From the NCBI GenBank assembly GCA_021741155.1, contig JAIOYP010000008.1, forward strand, positions 42,571 to 106,570: a DNA stretch of 64,000 bases, given 5' to 3'. The stretch's first letter is position 1. Each line of letters starts with the position of its first letter. The stretch is from Flavobacteriales bacterium. GTDB lineage: Bacteria > Bacteroidota > Bacteroidia > UBA10329. Shown piece after piece: positions 1-9,716 of this stretch. A program made the position numbers and the translations under genes. A model generated the notes under the pieces. The model was not told the origin of the DNA, made no database searches, and saw only the letters and a program-made list of their open reading frames with translations.

Positions 1-480
1 GTGAGCGAAATGATGCAACGTGACCATCGGCTGAATTCCAGCGGCCAAAAGGCTGTCCACCACATCAGAATAATGCTGCAAAGCAGCTGTGTCAATCACG
101 CCTTCCTGCGGCATAATTTTACTCCACGAAACGGAAAAGCGATAGCTCGAAACACCCAATTCTTGCATCAACGTGATGTCTTCGGGATAGCGGTTCCAAT
201 GGTCGCAAGCGATGCCGCATTTCTCGCCTCGGGCAATGCGCGGGTTACCTTCTGCATCCACCTGATTTTCCCAATCTGCCCAATTGTTAGTGGTGTGATT
301 TCCTTCTACCTGATGCGCTGCCGAAGCAACTCCCCAAATGAAATTTTCGGGAAAGGAAATGTCGTTCAGATCAATCTCGTCCCAGTCCCAATGCTCTACG
401 GGTTCGGTGTAATTGAGATAGGCGGTTGGAATGAGGTAAATGAGGGCAAGAATGGCGAAGATGCGGAGGGTGGTTTTCAT
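1..480 (-). CDS. Glycoside hydrolase family 1 (beta-glucosidase-like), N-terminal part, truncated by window edge
   Basis: Reverse strand from ATG at 480 reads MKTTLRIFAILALIYLIPTAYLNYTEPVEHWDWDEIDLNDISFPENFIWGVASAAHQVEGN..NNWADWE..CDHWNRYPEDITLMQELGVSSYRFSVSWSKIMPQEG..YSDVVDSLLAAGIQPMVTLHHFAH; classic GH1 N-terminal motifs. Not in the ORF track because it runs off the edge. Confidence 0.9.
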   Translation of the reverse strand, partial: MKTTLRIFAILALIYLIPTAYLNYTEPVEHWDWDEIDLNDISFPENFIWGVASAAHQVEGNHTTNNWADWENQVDAEGNPRIARGEKCGIACDHWNRYPEDITLMQELGVSSYRFSVSWSKIMPQEGVIDTAALQHYSDVVDSLLAAGIQPMVTLHHFAH

Positions 481-540
481 GGTTTGAATGTAATTTCTTT
501 CCACTAAGTAGCTATATTCGGGAACGAAAAGAAAACAACA

Positions 541-753
541 ATGCTGAAAATTCTGAAACAACTGGCCAAAGGAGTTTGGAAGGAGGATAAAACAGTCTCA
601 AAAACTGTCAAGAAAAAGCCGCGAAAGAAGAAATCATCTACAAAATCGAGAGAAGAACTTATCGAGGTTTTTTTAGGTCAATTAAAAAAGAGGTTGCGGA
701 CTATGGTTCGAAAAACATCCCACTATCACGAATTTTTAACAGGATTGGCGTGA
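541..753 (+). CDS. Small lysine-rich hypothetical protein
   Basis: 70 aa ORF with ATG, no recognised family. Confidence 0.35.
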   Translation: MLKILKQLAKGVWKEDKTVSKTVKKKPRKKKSSTKSREELIEVFLGQLKKRLRTMVRKTSHYHEFLTGLA

Positions 754-814
754 AGAAGCGTTCATCATCGTCTGTTGAAGCATTCAATCAGGCGATGATG
801 AACGCTTCTTCACG
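749..814. repeat. 22-bp perfect inverted repeat with 22-nt loop
   Basis: CGTGAAGAAGCGTTCATCATCG (749-770) / CGATGATGAACGCTTCTTCACG (793-814); loop contains a nested TTGAA-GCA-TTCAA. Confidence 0.9.
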
Positions 815-831
815 TTTCGCCCGCGATTTCG

Positions 832-1347
832 ATGACTACGGATTGGCGAACATCCATACAGATATCAGGATATCCTTACATACGGATGGGACATTTATTT
901 GAGAAGGAGAGGTATTTAGAAGATTACATAGCTAAGCACGGACTTTATTCCAAAATTGGAATTGAAACTGTCCACCGTCAATACAGTCCAAAAGGAACTA
1001 GAGATAAATTAGACTTTTTAGGAAAAATGGGCGAGCAAAAAATCGTGTTAGAATTAAAACATCAGGACGGGGGGAAGTCAGCGGTTGAACAAGTGTTGAG
1101 ATATGCTGGCTATTTGATGGGAGATAATGCCAAAGATTCGACAGGAATATCTATGAACATTCGGAAAATTCTGGTTACGGGAATTCAGAACAGAGAAACG
1201 GCTTTTGCCATTAAAGCTCTTACTACTGAAGAACGAGAAAATTTTGAATGGTATCTCTACAATTACAACTCAAAAACGGGAGACTTGGATTTTGTTCGAA
1301 TAACAGAAAAGGACATTGAAAATCAATTGAGCGCTCAATTCAACTGA
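832..1347 (+). CDS. Hypothetical protein, possibly PD-(D/E)XK nuclease-like
   Basis: 171 aa ORF; DKLDFLGKMGEQKIVLELKHQDGGKSAVEQVLRYAGYL resembles a D...ExK core; family not certain. Confidence 0.55.
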   Translation: MTTDWRTSIQISGYPYIRMGHLFEKERYLEDYIAKHGLYSKIGIETVHRQYSPKGTRDKLDFLGKMGEQKIVLELKHQDGGKSAVEQVLRYAGYLMGDNAKDSTGISMNIRKILVTGIQNRETAFAIKALTTEERENFEWYLYNYNSKTGDLDFVRITEKDIENQLSAQFN

Positions 1348-1358
1348 TTCGCCAACTG

Positions 1359-2519
1359 TCATTCGCCAAACTCAACATCCCTCCAATTCTGCACCCTCAC
1401 CCCAGACTGTTCACGGTTTTCAATTCCTGTATGAATAAGATGAAGATTGCAGTGTAGCGGCTCTGCCATTTTTTGGAAACGCTTCATCGGAACAAACATC
1501 TTTTCCCTTACGGTCTGACCAGATTTTATCTCCATCAGGCTGACCGAATTGGCATGTTCGAGCAGCAGATCGATCTCATTTCCTGAACTATCGCGCCAAA
1601 AGAATGCTGGAAACAGCTTTCCTGCATTCCAATGCTGTTTCTGCAATTCGGAAATGACGAAATTCTCAAACAGATGTCCGTAAGCAAAATGCCCGTTTAA
1701 CTGATCGGGAGTGGTTATTCCCAACAGATGACATAGTAATCCTGTATCGTGAAAATAGATCTTTGGCGAACGCACCGTGCGCTTATTGAAATTGCGGTAC
1801 CAGGGCTGTAGTCGGAACAAGATGAAACTGGTTTCGAGGATGGAAAGCCACCGCTGCACCGTTTTGTAACTCACGCCAAGTTCATTTGCCAAGGCCGATG
1901 CGTTAAAAAGCTGCCCGACCCGTGCCGCACAAAGTTTTAGGAATGCGCTGAAAAGTTGCAGGTCTGACACGTTGACCAACAGACGCACATCGCGTTCCAC
2001 ATAAGATTGCACGTAGGACGGAAAAAAATCGGAAGGTTCAATTTGTTGCTGATAAATGCGTGGATAACCGCCTGTGTGCATCAGCACATTCAATTCGTGG
2101 TTCTTGTCCGCATCAGAAAGTTCGGAAAAACTGAACGGCAGCAGGTTATAAATGTAAACACGTCCTGCCAGACTTTGCGTCACCTTTTCCATCAGCAGGA
2201 AATTCTGCGACCCTGTAAGAACGAATTTTCCAAGCTCTCCAGATTCATCCACAATTCCTTGAATGTAGGAGAAGAGTTGAGGAACATTCTGCACCTCGTC
2301 TATTATAACGCCATCCGAGAATTGATTTAAAAACCCTTTGGGATCGTTGGTTGCAAATTCCTTGGTATCGGGGTTTTCGAGGGTTGTGTAAGCAAGGTCT
2401 GCAAACAACTTTTTGGCCAAGGTGGTTTTGCCAGATTGCCGTGGCCCAGTAATTGCAATGACGGGAAATTTCCTAGCCATTTCCATCAACTTTGCTTCTA
2501 TTTTACGATTGTTGTACAT
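1359..2519 (-). CDS. AAA ATPase, AAA_14/DUF4143 type
   Basis: Walker A GPRQSGKTT, Walker B DGVIIDEVQ, C-terminal NEIDLLLE..IKSG typical of DUF4143; ATG at 2519 preferred over the track's TTG at 2534. Confidence 0.85.
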   Translation of the reverse strand: MYNNRKIEAKLMEMARKFPVIAITGPRQSGKTTLAKKLFADLAYTTLENPDTKEFATNDPKGFLNQFSDGVIIDEVQNVPQLFSYIQGIVDESGELGKFVLTGSQNFLLMEKVTQSLAGRVYIYNLLPFSFSELSDADKNHELNVLMHTGGYPRIYQQQIEPSDFFPSYVQSYVERDVRLLVNVSDLQLFSAFLKLCAARVGQLFNASALANELGVSYKTVQRWLSILETSFILFRLQPWYRNFNKRTVRSPKIYFHDTGLLCHLLGITTPDQLNGHFAYGHLFENFVISELQKQHWNAGKLFPAFFWRDSSGNEIDLLLEHANSVSLMEIKSGQTVREKMFVPMKRFQKMAEPLHCNLHLIHTGIENREQSGVRVQNWRDVEFGE

Positions 2520-2529
2520 GAAAAAGTTA

Positions 2530-2560
2530 TGCAAATTAGATATTCAATGTCTAATTTGCA
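2530..2560. promoter_or_regulatory. 11-bp perfect inverted repeat just upstream of the AAA ATPase start
   Basis: TGCAAATTAGA (2530-2540) - TATTCAATG - TCTAATTTGCA (2550-2560). Confidence 0.55.
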
Positions 2561-2598
2561 AGAAAAACATCTTCAGTAAAAACTTAATACATCAAGCC

Positions 2599-3954
2599 TT
2601 AACCGCCCACAGACTCCAACATCGCCAAAAATTCCCTTTCGCCACTTTCCAGCGCGCCCTGAACCGTTTGAAAATGACCGTTTGTAGCGGTGGCCTCACC
2701 AGCAAAATGAACTTTATTCCCGATGCTTTCGGCCAAGATGGAGCGTTGATCTCCAATACCAAGCGAACTATAAGAATACGCGCCACGGATGTAGGGTTGA
2801 TGTCCCCAATCCATTATCACTCCATTAAGGAAAGATGCCGTGGCTTGACCGTTGTAAACAGCATCTAACTCGTTGAGCAAAGTGGGGATAATCCCTTCCT
2901 CTGCTACACTCAGTTGTTCGGCTTTAGTTCCCATTACGAATGCTGAAAGAACATAATCCGAACCACCTTTCCCCCAAGAAGCATTCCAATAGACAGGTGC
3001 ATTTTCTGCACCGATTAAACTTGTTGCGCTCCAAAAATCTTGACTGAATTTGAGTAAGACTTTCATTCCCGTATCCATTCCAATGCTGTTGATAGCCTGT
3101 TGTTTGGCCGTTGAAAGCGCAGGAGAGAAGGAGATGATACCGCTTTTCAATACTGCCACCGAGGCGGTGATGAGTACGCGATCGGCTTCAAAAGTGTCAC
3201 CATTTTCAATCGTCACCACTACTTTTTCTGCGGAATAATTTATAGACGTTACAGGAGAAAACAAATGGATATTTTCCAGAACAGAAGGTACAACCACCTC
3301 ATTTATAAGGTCGAAATACGTTCGTTTAAACCTGAAATCTTTGTTGCCCGATGACCAAGCTTCTTCTTCACGCTGGGTGTAAAGTAGGCTCAAGCGTTCT
3401 GCTGATGTGCCGAATTCGCCTGCAATGTATTCCAGAATGCCAAAGTCCTGCGAGCCCATTCCCTGTTGCTGGGCGTATTGCAAAATGCTGATGTCGGGTC
3501 CGCTGTACGAAACATCACCATCTAAAATTCCCATGATGTTTTCGAGAATAGAAGAGCTATAGTTGTTCTGGATTTGACCATTCACCAGAAAAGCTTCTTC
3601 ACCTTGGTCTTCAAAGAAATCGAACCCAGCATCCTGTGCCAACTGATGGCTCAATGATTTTTTTCCGTGTATCCATTCCGCACCCAAATCAATTGGGAAA
3701 TCAGCAAAATCGTCATTCTTCCAAATACGCCCACCAATGCGGTCTGACGCTTCCAAAATGTCGACCTGTGCGCCATGCTCCTTCATCTTTTTGGCAGCAT
3801 AAAGTCCGGCCGCACCAGCTCCAACCACTATAATTTTAAAACCTTCGGGAAAATTACCAAGCTGATCTTTTTTGCATCCCGAAAGCCAGTACGGAAGCAC
3901 CGAAACTGCAGAAACACCCAAGGTCGATTTTTTGATGAAGGAGCGTCTTTTCAT
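2599..3954 (-). CDS. FAD-dependent flavin amine oxidase family protein
   Basis: MKRRSFIKKSTLGVSAVSVLPYWLSGC signal; IIVVGAGAAGLYAAKKM dinucleotide-binding motif, IGGRIW, and C-terminal VHFAGEATATNGHFQTVQGALESG. Confidence 0.9.
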   Translation of the reverse strand: MKRRSFIKKSTLGVSAVSVLPYWLSGCKKDQLGNFPEGFKIIVVGAGAAGLYAAKKMKEHGAQVDILEASDRIGGRIWKNDDFADFPIDLGAEWIHGKKSLSHQLAQDAGFDFFEDQGEEAFLVNGQIQNNYSSSILENIMGILDGDVSYSGPDISILQYAQQQGMGSQDFGILEYIAGEFGTSAERLSLLYTQREEEAWSSGNKDFRFKRTYFDLINEVVVPSVLENIHLFSPVTSINYSAEKVVVTIENGDTFEADRVLITASVAVLKSGIISFSPALSTAKQQAINSIGMDTGMKVLLKFSQDFWSATSLIGAENAPVYWNASWGKGGSDYVLSAFVMGTKAEQLSVAEEGIIPTLLNELDAVYNGQATASFLNGVIMDWGHQPYIRGAYSYSSLGIGDQRSILAESIGNKVHFAGEATATNGHFQTVQGALESGEREFLAMLESVGG

Positions 3955-3998
3955 AGCAACGAATTTAGCAGATTGCAGCTGTATTTTAAGGATTCACC

Positions 3999-4871
3999 AT
4001 GAAGGTCGAGGTCATTGACGTATTACCACTCGTGGCTGTGCCCAGCGCATCGGGGATTGCCATATGTGGGAATCTAATCTTTGCAATTGGTGACGATTCG
4101 CCATTTCTGCATCAGCTTGATCGAAAGTTAAAACCCATCTCGAATTGGCCGCTATTCACTTCAGAACAGATGGAGACCGGTCGTATCCCCAAATCTGAAA
4201 AGCCCGATCTGGAGGCCATGGAACTGGTGAATGGCGAAGAACTTGTCATTTTCGGTTCGGGTTCAAAATCGCCCGAACGCGATGTGTTCATTCGTGTCAA
4301 AGTGAATGAACCCCCGAGAACTGAAACCTATTACATTTCCGAATTCTACTCGCATTTGAAGGAATTGCCAGTCATGGAGGGTAGTGAATTGAACATTGAA
4401 GCAGCGGCCTTCCACAACGGAAAAATGTTGCTTTTCAACAGGCGAAGTCCAGTTCTATTTGAATTCAATTATGAAGGATTTATCAAGCATTTGATTCAGA
4501 ATGGCCCCATTCCGCCCGTGAATGCATATAAAATCCAATTACCTTGTATCGATGGAGTTGATTCTGGTTTCTCTGGCGCAACGGTGAGCATGCAAACAGG
4601 GCGATTGATTGTGACGGCCTCAGTGGAGGACACCAGCAACGCTTATGATGATGGCCGAGTACTGGGTAGTTTTGTCGGGTGGGTTCCATTGGATGAGTAC
4701 GAACGGTCAGAGAATTACGAGTTTGTTCGGCTACAAAACGAGAACCACGTGTTCAAGGTCGAGTCGGTGGCACTTGAACACGAGAATTCTGACACTGAAT
4801 TGATCGTGCTCATGACCACCGATAACGATGGTGGCATTTCTCAACTCATCAGGGCTCGGTTGAATTGGTGA
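3999..4871 (+). CDS. Conserved hypothetical protein (possibly DUF6929 family)
   Basis: 290 aa ORF, strong coding appearance; family from memory. Confidence 0.6.
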   Translation: MKVEVIDVLPLVAVPSASGIAICGNLIFAIGDDSPFLHQLDRKLKPISNWPLFTSEQMETGRIPKSEKPDLEAMELVNGEELVIFGSGSKSPERDVFIRVKVNEPPRTETYYISEFYSHLKELPVMEGSELNIEAAAFHNGKMLLFNRRSPVLFEFNYEGFIKHLIQNGPIPPVNAYKIQLPCIDGVDSGFSGATVSMQTGRLIVTASVEDTSNAYDDGRVLGSFVGWVPLDEYERSENYEFVRLQNENHVFKVESVALEHENSDTELIVLMTTDNDGGISQLIRARLNW

Positions 4872-4920
4872 TTACCATGTATTGTTAAAATCAAACTAAA
4901 TTCGACCAGACAAATTCACC

Positions 4921-5901
4921 ATGAAACAAATTCTACTCTCCTTTTCAGCACTCATTCTATGTTCCAATGTTCTCGCGCAGCAAACAGGCGATTACACCCT
5001 CACCATTGCAACCACGGAATCGACCCTAAACGGGGATAGCTTGGACATTTATTTCCACGTTCCAAGCACGTACAATTCATCGTTACCATCCAAAATGATA
5101 CTCGGTTTTCATGGCCTCGGAAATCCTGATAACAGCAACGACATCCGAAATTATCTCTCTCCGCTGGGAGACAGTTTGAATGCTGTAATTGTTTGCCCGA
5201 ACCCATATCTGCAAGATCAGCCAAGAAGTGAAGTTGTTCTCAATTTGGCCTATGATAGCGTGATGACATGGTTCAATATCGATACGAATCAAGTGTATAT
5301 CACAGGATATTCTGCCGGAAGCGATGTGGCGGCACAATACTTTTTTGGAGAACCATCGCACAAAATGAAAGGTCTCATTTGGCATTCGCCCGGATTTTTC
5401 TTTAACCCAGACCTGAGCAATCCGCAGGATATTCCGCCTGTTTGTTTGTGTACGGGAACGGCAGATTTTACCTCGATCATTCAGACCAATCTGCTCAACA
5501 ATAGTTTGAACGGTGCTGGTTTTCCATATCTCTACAACCAAATTCCGGGAGTTGACCACACGATGGAGTATCCCACTCTGACACAGGAAATGTTGGAATG
5601 CATCCATTTCATTGATGCGAATACTCCTAATGTTGGAATTGATGAATGGAGCAAAAACCCGGTTTCAATTTATCCAAATCCATTGACTGAAGGATTGAAT
5701 TTGACATTGTCGGGATTGGAAGGAAATGTGAGCATTTCTATTTTTGATGTTAGCGGAAAGGCGGTTTGGAGCGAACAGCTTTATCATGTTTCGGACAAGG
5801 TTGAATTGGCTGATTTCCGAAGGGGAATTTCAGCTGGACTGTACACTTTCATCCTTCATTCTGAGAATGGAATATTGGCAAAAAAGCTGGTTGTCCGTTA
5901 G
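4921..5901 (+). CDS. Secreted esterase/alpha-beta hydrolase with C-terminal T9SS sorting domain
   Basis: Signal peptide, GYSAGSDVAAQYF nucleophile elbow, C-terminal VSIYPNPLTEGLNLTLSG..FDVSGKAVW..GLYTFILHSENGILAKKLVVR. Confidence 0.8.
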   Translation: MKQILLSFSALILCSNVLAQQTGDYTLTIATTESTLNGDSLDIYFHVPSTYNSSLPSKMILGFHGLGNPDNSNDIRNYLSPLGDSLNAVIVCPNPYLQDQPRSEVVLNLAYDSVMTWFNIDTNQVYITGYSAGSDVAAQYFFGEPSHKMKGLIWHSPGFFFNPDLSNPQDIPPVCLCTGTADFTSIIQTNLLNNSLNGAGFPYLYNQIPGVDHTMEYPTLTQEMLECIHFIDANTPNVGIDEWSKNPVSIYPNPLTEGLNLTLSGLEGNVSISIFDVSGKAVWSEQLYHVSDKVELADFRRGISAGLYTFILHSENGILAKKLVVR

Positions 5902-5920
5902 GGCTTGATGCATCAAGCCC
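5901..5920. terminator. 20-bp perfect palindrome overlapping both convergent stop codons; possible bidirectional terminator
   Basis: GGGCTTGATG|CATCAAGCCC; esterase TAG at 5899-5901, reverse GH3 TGA at 5915-5913. Confidence 0.5.
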
Positions 5921-7406
5921 CTAAACCAAGCAAATCCGCCACCTTTCTATCATTTGCCAAACGCGGCAATTTGAACTGTCCGCCTAATTTTCCTTGCGAG
6001 CGAGCATAGTTGATGAAAGCGTCTTCAGCGACTTCGGTAATCACGGCTGGACGAAGAATGTTTCCTGTAATCAGATCCTTGTAATAGATGTTCTGTTCCT
6101 GCATTTCGCGGTCAATGGTGGCTGCAAACGCTTCCATGTTTTCTGGTCGCTTCGCGAAGCTGATGAACCATTCGTGGTAAGGCAACCCGCCTGAGGCGGG
6201 ATTGACCTGTGGCGCCACATGAAAATCGATGACCTCGCCTCCGTGTGTAGCGAGAGACGCATTCAATGCGTGCTCAACTTCTTTGGCAATCACGTGTTCG
6301 CCAAAGGCAGAAGTAAAATGCTTTACGCGACCTGAAACGATGACACGGAACGGCTTTTTGCTCACGAATTGGACCATATCGCCAATGCTGTAGCCCCAAA
6401 GTCCCGCGTTGTTGCTGATGATAAGTGCGTAATTCTTGCCGAGTTCTACTTCACCGATTGTCAGTCGGGTTGGTTTTTCGTTGTGAATTTCATCGGCTGG
6501 AACGAACTCGTAGAAAATACCGGCATTCAGAATGAGCAACATGCCTTTTTCGGTCTGTGTATCCTGATAAGCGAAGAAGCCTTCCGAAGCAGGAAATAAC
6601 TCAATGCTGTCAATTTTCTTCCCGATAGTGGCTTCCATTTTGGCTCGATAAGGCTCAAAATTCACACCTCCATAAACGAAGAGCGAGAAATCGGGAAAGA
6701 CATCTTTAACTGGTTTCCCTGTCCGTTCGTTGATCTTATCAAAATACATCTGTACCCAACTTGGTATGCCCGAAATGAGTGTCATGCGTTGGTTCAACGT
6801 TTCATCAACCACCGTCTCCACCTTGGTTTCCCAATCGTCAATGCAATTGGTTTCGTAGCTCGGCATTTGGTTGGTGCGCAAATAACCAGGCACAAAATGA
6901 TTGCTGATGCCAGACAAACGCCCTACGAAAATGCCATTCTTCTTATCCAATTCGGGAGAGCCAGAAAGGAAAATCAGTTTACCATCCACAAACGAAGCAT
7001 TTCCCGTTTCGTGGATGTAACTCAGTAGCGCGTTCTTCGCTCCATTGATGTGATTTGGAATGCTGTCGCGAGTAATCGGAATGTATTTCGCCCCAGAAGT
7101 GGTGCCACTGGTTTTTGCGAGATAAAGTGGTTTCCCAGGCCAAAGCACGTTTTCTTCTCCGCTTGCGGTGCGCTCGAAATACGATTTCAATTCTTCGTAA
7201 TCACGAATCGGAACGTTTTTCACGAAATCAGCATGAGATTTTACTGTTCCGAAATTGTGGTCTTTTCCGAAGGTGGTGTTTTCTCCTTTAGAAATGAGGT
7301 CAGTGAAAACCTGTTGCTGTGTTTCCGCAGGACGGCTGCTCCAAGCTTTGGTTTGTCGGTCGGTGTACCAAGCAAGTGGTTTGGCAAAAAAGGAGCGGAT
7401 TCCCAT
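5913..7406 (-). CDS. GH3 auxin-responsive promoter family (acyl-adenylating) protein
   Basis: KTSGTTSGAKYIPIT, GIPSWVQMYFDK, IELFPASEGFFAYQDT; ATG for MGIRSFFAKPLAWYT at 7406. Confidence 0.85.
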   Translation of the reverse strand: MGIRSFFAKPLAWYTDRQTKAWSSRPAETQQQVFTDLISKGENTTFGKDHNFGTVKSHADFVKNVPIRDYEELKSYFERTASGEENVLWPGKPLYLAKTSGTTSGAKYIPITRDSIPNHINGAKNALLSYIHETGNASFVDGKLIFLSGSPELDKKNGIFVGRLSGISNHFVPGYLRTNQMPSYETNCIDDWETKVETVVDETLNQRMTLISGIPSWVQMYFDKINERTGKPVKDVFPDFSLFVYGGVNFEPYRAKMEATIGKKIDSIELFPASEGFFAYQDTQTEKGMLLILNAGIFYEFVPADEIHNEKPTRLTIGEVELGKNYALIISNNAGLWGYSIGDMVQFVSKKPFRVIVSGRVKHFTSAFGEHVIAKEVEHALNASLATHGGEVIDFHVAPQVNPASGGLPYHEWFISFAKRPENMEAFAATIDREMQEQNIYYKDLITGNILRPAVITEVAEDAFINYARSQGKLGGQFKLPRLANDRKVADLLGLGA

Positions 7407-7479
7407 TTTGTAAAGGAAAAAGGAAAAACGGGAAAATGAAAAAGCGAATCGTTTGATTTCGAGTAAGCATCTTTGCACC

Positions 7480-8334
7480 ATGTACCGCATTCTCAAACTC
7501 GTATTGGGTGCAATTGCCAGTCTGCCGTGGTGGGCGTTGTATGTGCTTGCAGACCTTTTTCATTTCCTCATCTATCATGTGATTTGGTATCGAAGAAAAA
7601 TGGTTTGGCGCAATCTTTCGGCTGCCTTTCCAGAAAAGAGCGTAGAGGAAATCAACGAAATCAATATTCAGTTTTACAAGAATTTCTGTGATCAGGTGGT
7701 GGAAACCATCAAGCTTTTCAGATCCACACCGGAGGAGATCTCTGAACGATTTGAGGTTGACACGACCGTTTACGACAAGCTTTTTTCGGAAGGAAGACAC
7801 GTGCTCCAAGCTACTTCCCATCAGTTTAATTGGGAATGGGGAAACTGGATTTTGAACCATCACACGCAGTTCCATCTTCGCATCATTTATATGATTCAGA
7901 AGAACAAAAGCATGGAACGTTTGGTGAATGAATACCGAGTTCGGTACGGAACAGAACTCATTCCTGCTAACGATCTGAAAGCGATGATGACCGACCCAGC
8001 GCAACCGACCATGACAGTTTTTCTTGCCGACCAAAATCCTTCGGATAGAAAACGGGCGGCTTGGGTCAGCTTTTTCGGGAGAGAAATTCCTTTTCATCGC
8101 GGTTTGGAAATTCTAGCCAGAAGAAAAGGCCACGCAGTGGTTTTTGATGAGATGATTCGCGTGAAGCGTGGTCATTACAAAAGCGTTTCGAAGCTCGCTT
8201 TTACGGATGGAAGCAAAACTTCAGAGGGTGAAATCACCGAGGCATACGTTCAATTTCTAGAAGAAAGCATCAAGCGGCAGCCAGAAAATTGGCTTTGGAG
8301 CCACAACCGGTGGAAGCACGCGCGTCAATCCTAA
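7480..8334 (+). CDS. LpxL/HtrB-like lipid A acyltransferase
   Basis: ATSHQFNWEWGNWIL, FLADQNPSDRKRAAWVSFFGREIPFHRG, PENWLWSHNRWK. Confidence 0.88.
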   Translation: MYRILKLVLGAIASLPWWALYVLADLFHFLIYHVIWYRRKMVWRNLSAAFPEKSVEEINEINIQFYKNFCDQVVETIKLFRSTPEEISERFEVDTTVYDKLFSEGRHVLQATSHQFNWEWGNWILNHHTQFHLRIIYMIQKNKSMERLVNEYRVRYGTELIPANDLKAMMTDPAQPTMTVFLADQNPSDRKRAAWVSFFGREIPFHRGLEILARRKGHAVVFDEMIRVKRGHYKSVSKLAFTDGSKTSEGEITEAYVQFLEESIKRQPENWLWSHNRWKHARQS

Positions 8335-8337
8335 ATA

Positions 8338-8345
8338 TATCTTTG
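8338..8345 (+). promoter_or_regulatory. Bacteroidota -7 element TATCTTTG (TTTG at 8314-8317, 19-21 nt spacing)
   Basis: TTTG-N20-TATCTTTG, ends 4 nt before ATG at 8350. Confidence 0.6.
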
Positions 8346-8349
8346 CCGC

Positions 8350-9309
8350 ATGCTTGTTTACTTCCTGTTTGCCGTTGGTTTTGTGCTGTTGATTAAAGGA
8401 GCTGATTGGCTCATTGATGGTGCTTCGGGTTTGGCTCGTCAATTCCGCATTCCCGAGATTGTAATTGGCCTCACGGTGGTTGCATTCGGAACGTCTGCGC
8501 CCGAATTGGCCGTGAATATTATAGCATCTGTAAATGGAAATAACGGCCTTGCCATTGGCAACATCGTTGGAAGCAACATCGCCAATATCCTGCTCATTCT
8601 TGGCATTGCTGCAATGATTCGGAATCTTACCGTCCAAAGCAATACGGTTTGGAAAGAGATTCCGTTCAGTCTGTTTGCCGCGCTGATTCTGGGTTATATG
8701 GTGAATGACCGATTATCAGGCAACGCAGACGTAGACATCATAACGCGCGCGGATGGTTTGGTGCTCATCGCCTTGTTCTTTCTGTTTTTATTTTACACCA
8801 TTCGATTGGGAAAGAACAATCTGATGGACGAAATTCCAGAAGATGAAGGTCGTCCGCTTTGGAAATCTGGCTTGTTGATGTTAGTCGGACTAACTGGATT
8901 AGTCGTAGGTGGTCAGTGGATTGTTGATGGCGCAGTCTCTCTGGCCTATCTTTTTGGGTATTCAGAATCATTCGTGGGGCTGACCGTAGTTGCTGTTGGA
9001 ACCTCTCTTCCAGAATTGGCAACTAGCGTGGTAGCTGTGCGAAAAGGCAATACCGATTTGGCCATTGGCAACGTCATTGGCTCCAATATTTTCAACACAT
9101 TTTGGGTGCTTGGACTTTCGGCTGTTATTAGCCCAATGGATTTTAATGCTGACGACAACTTCAGCATCATGATGAATATAGCCTGTAGTTCGGTGCTATT
9201 TGCGCTACTTTTTATCGGAAGACGCCACACCATTCAGAAATGGCAAGGTGCTTTTCTGCTTCTAGGCTACATGGCCTACATCACTTTTCTGACGATGAGT
9301 GGGAAGTAA
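8350..9309 (+). CDS. Calcium/sodium antiporter (CaCA family, YrbG-like)
   Basis: Two GTSxPELA(V/T) repeats: VVAFGTSAPELAVNI and VVAVGTSLPELATSV; GNIVGSNIANI / GNVIGSNIFNT. Confidence 0.93.
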   Translation: MLVYFLFAVGFVLLIKGADWLIDGASGLARQFRIPEIVIGLTVVAFGTSAPELAVNIIASVNGNNGLAIGNIVGSNIANILLILGIAAMIRNLTVQSNTVWKEIPFSLFAALILGYMVNDRLSGNADVDIITRADGLVLIALFFLFLFYTIRLGKNNLMDEIPEDEGRPLWKSGLLMLVGLTGLVVGGQWIVDGAVSLAYLFGYSESFVGLTVVAVGTSLPELATSVVAVRKGNTDLAIGNVIGSNIFNTFWVLGLSAVISPMDFNADDNFSIMMNIACSSVLFALLFIGRRHTIQKWQGAFLLLGYMAYITFLTMSGK

Positions 9310-9310
9310 C

Positions 9311-9706
9311 TTACGAAGCTTTGGAAAACAAATTGATCTCCGAAAGTTCTTGTCCAATTTGATGAATTCCATTCAGAATCTTCTCCGTTTGTTTTGCCGA
9401 AGGCTTCTTGTGTCCTTGAACATATTGCGAAAGCAGCGTTGCATTCATGCCTATTTTTTCTGCTAAGAATTTTGCGTTCAGCACCTTGTAATACTGGAAG
9501 AACTGCTGAAAATCAAACTCGAATCGAAGGTCTTCGTGTTTAATCTCAACCGTCTCTTCCTCAAAAAAGAGTTGTGCCGCCTCCAAAGCATTGTTCATGA
9601 GTTCGGGAATGGTTCGACCTGTTGTGAAAACGGAGGATTCGTCCGCGTAAGCAGAAAAACCAGTGTCTGTTTTCTCAACGATGAATGTGATTTTCTTCTT
9701 TGCCAT
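9311..9706 (-). CDS. hicB: HicB-like antitoxin with HTH
   Basis: Partial HicB fold FIVEKTDTGFSAYADE..TGRTIPELMNNALEAAQLFFEE plus XRE-like HTH NAKFLAEKIGMNATLLSQYVQGHKKPS. Confidence 0.85.
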   Translation of the reverse strand: MAKKKITFIVEKTDTGFSAYADESSVFTTGRTIPELMNNALEAAQLFFEEETVEIKHEDLRFEFDFQQFFQYYKVLNAKFLAEKIGMNATLLSQYVQGHKKPSAKQTEKILNGIHQIGQELSEINLFSKAS

Positions 9707-9716
9707 TTTCTACGCG

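Noticed and set aside
1-507. Forward 168-aa ORF at the left edge
   Set aside because: Antisense of the clearly recognisable GH1 fragment.
7407-7440. Purine-rich GGAAAAA tract, similar to the pyrimidine tract at 24355-24385
   Set aside because: Low-complexity; the second is simply a Phe/Leu-rich signal peptide.
7300-8097. 265-aa reverse ORF
   Set aside because: Antisense to the lpxL-like gene and overlapping GH3; no recognisable protein.
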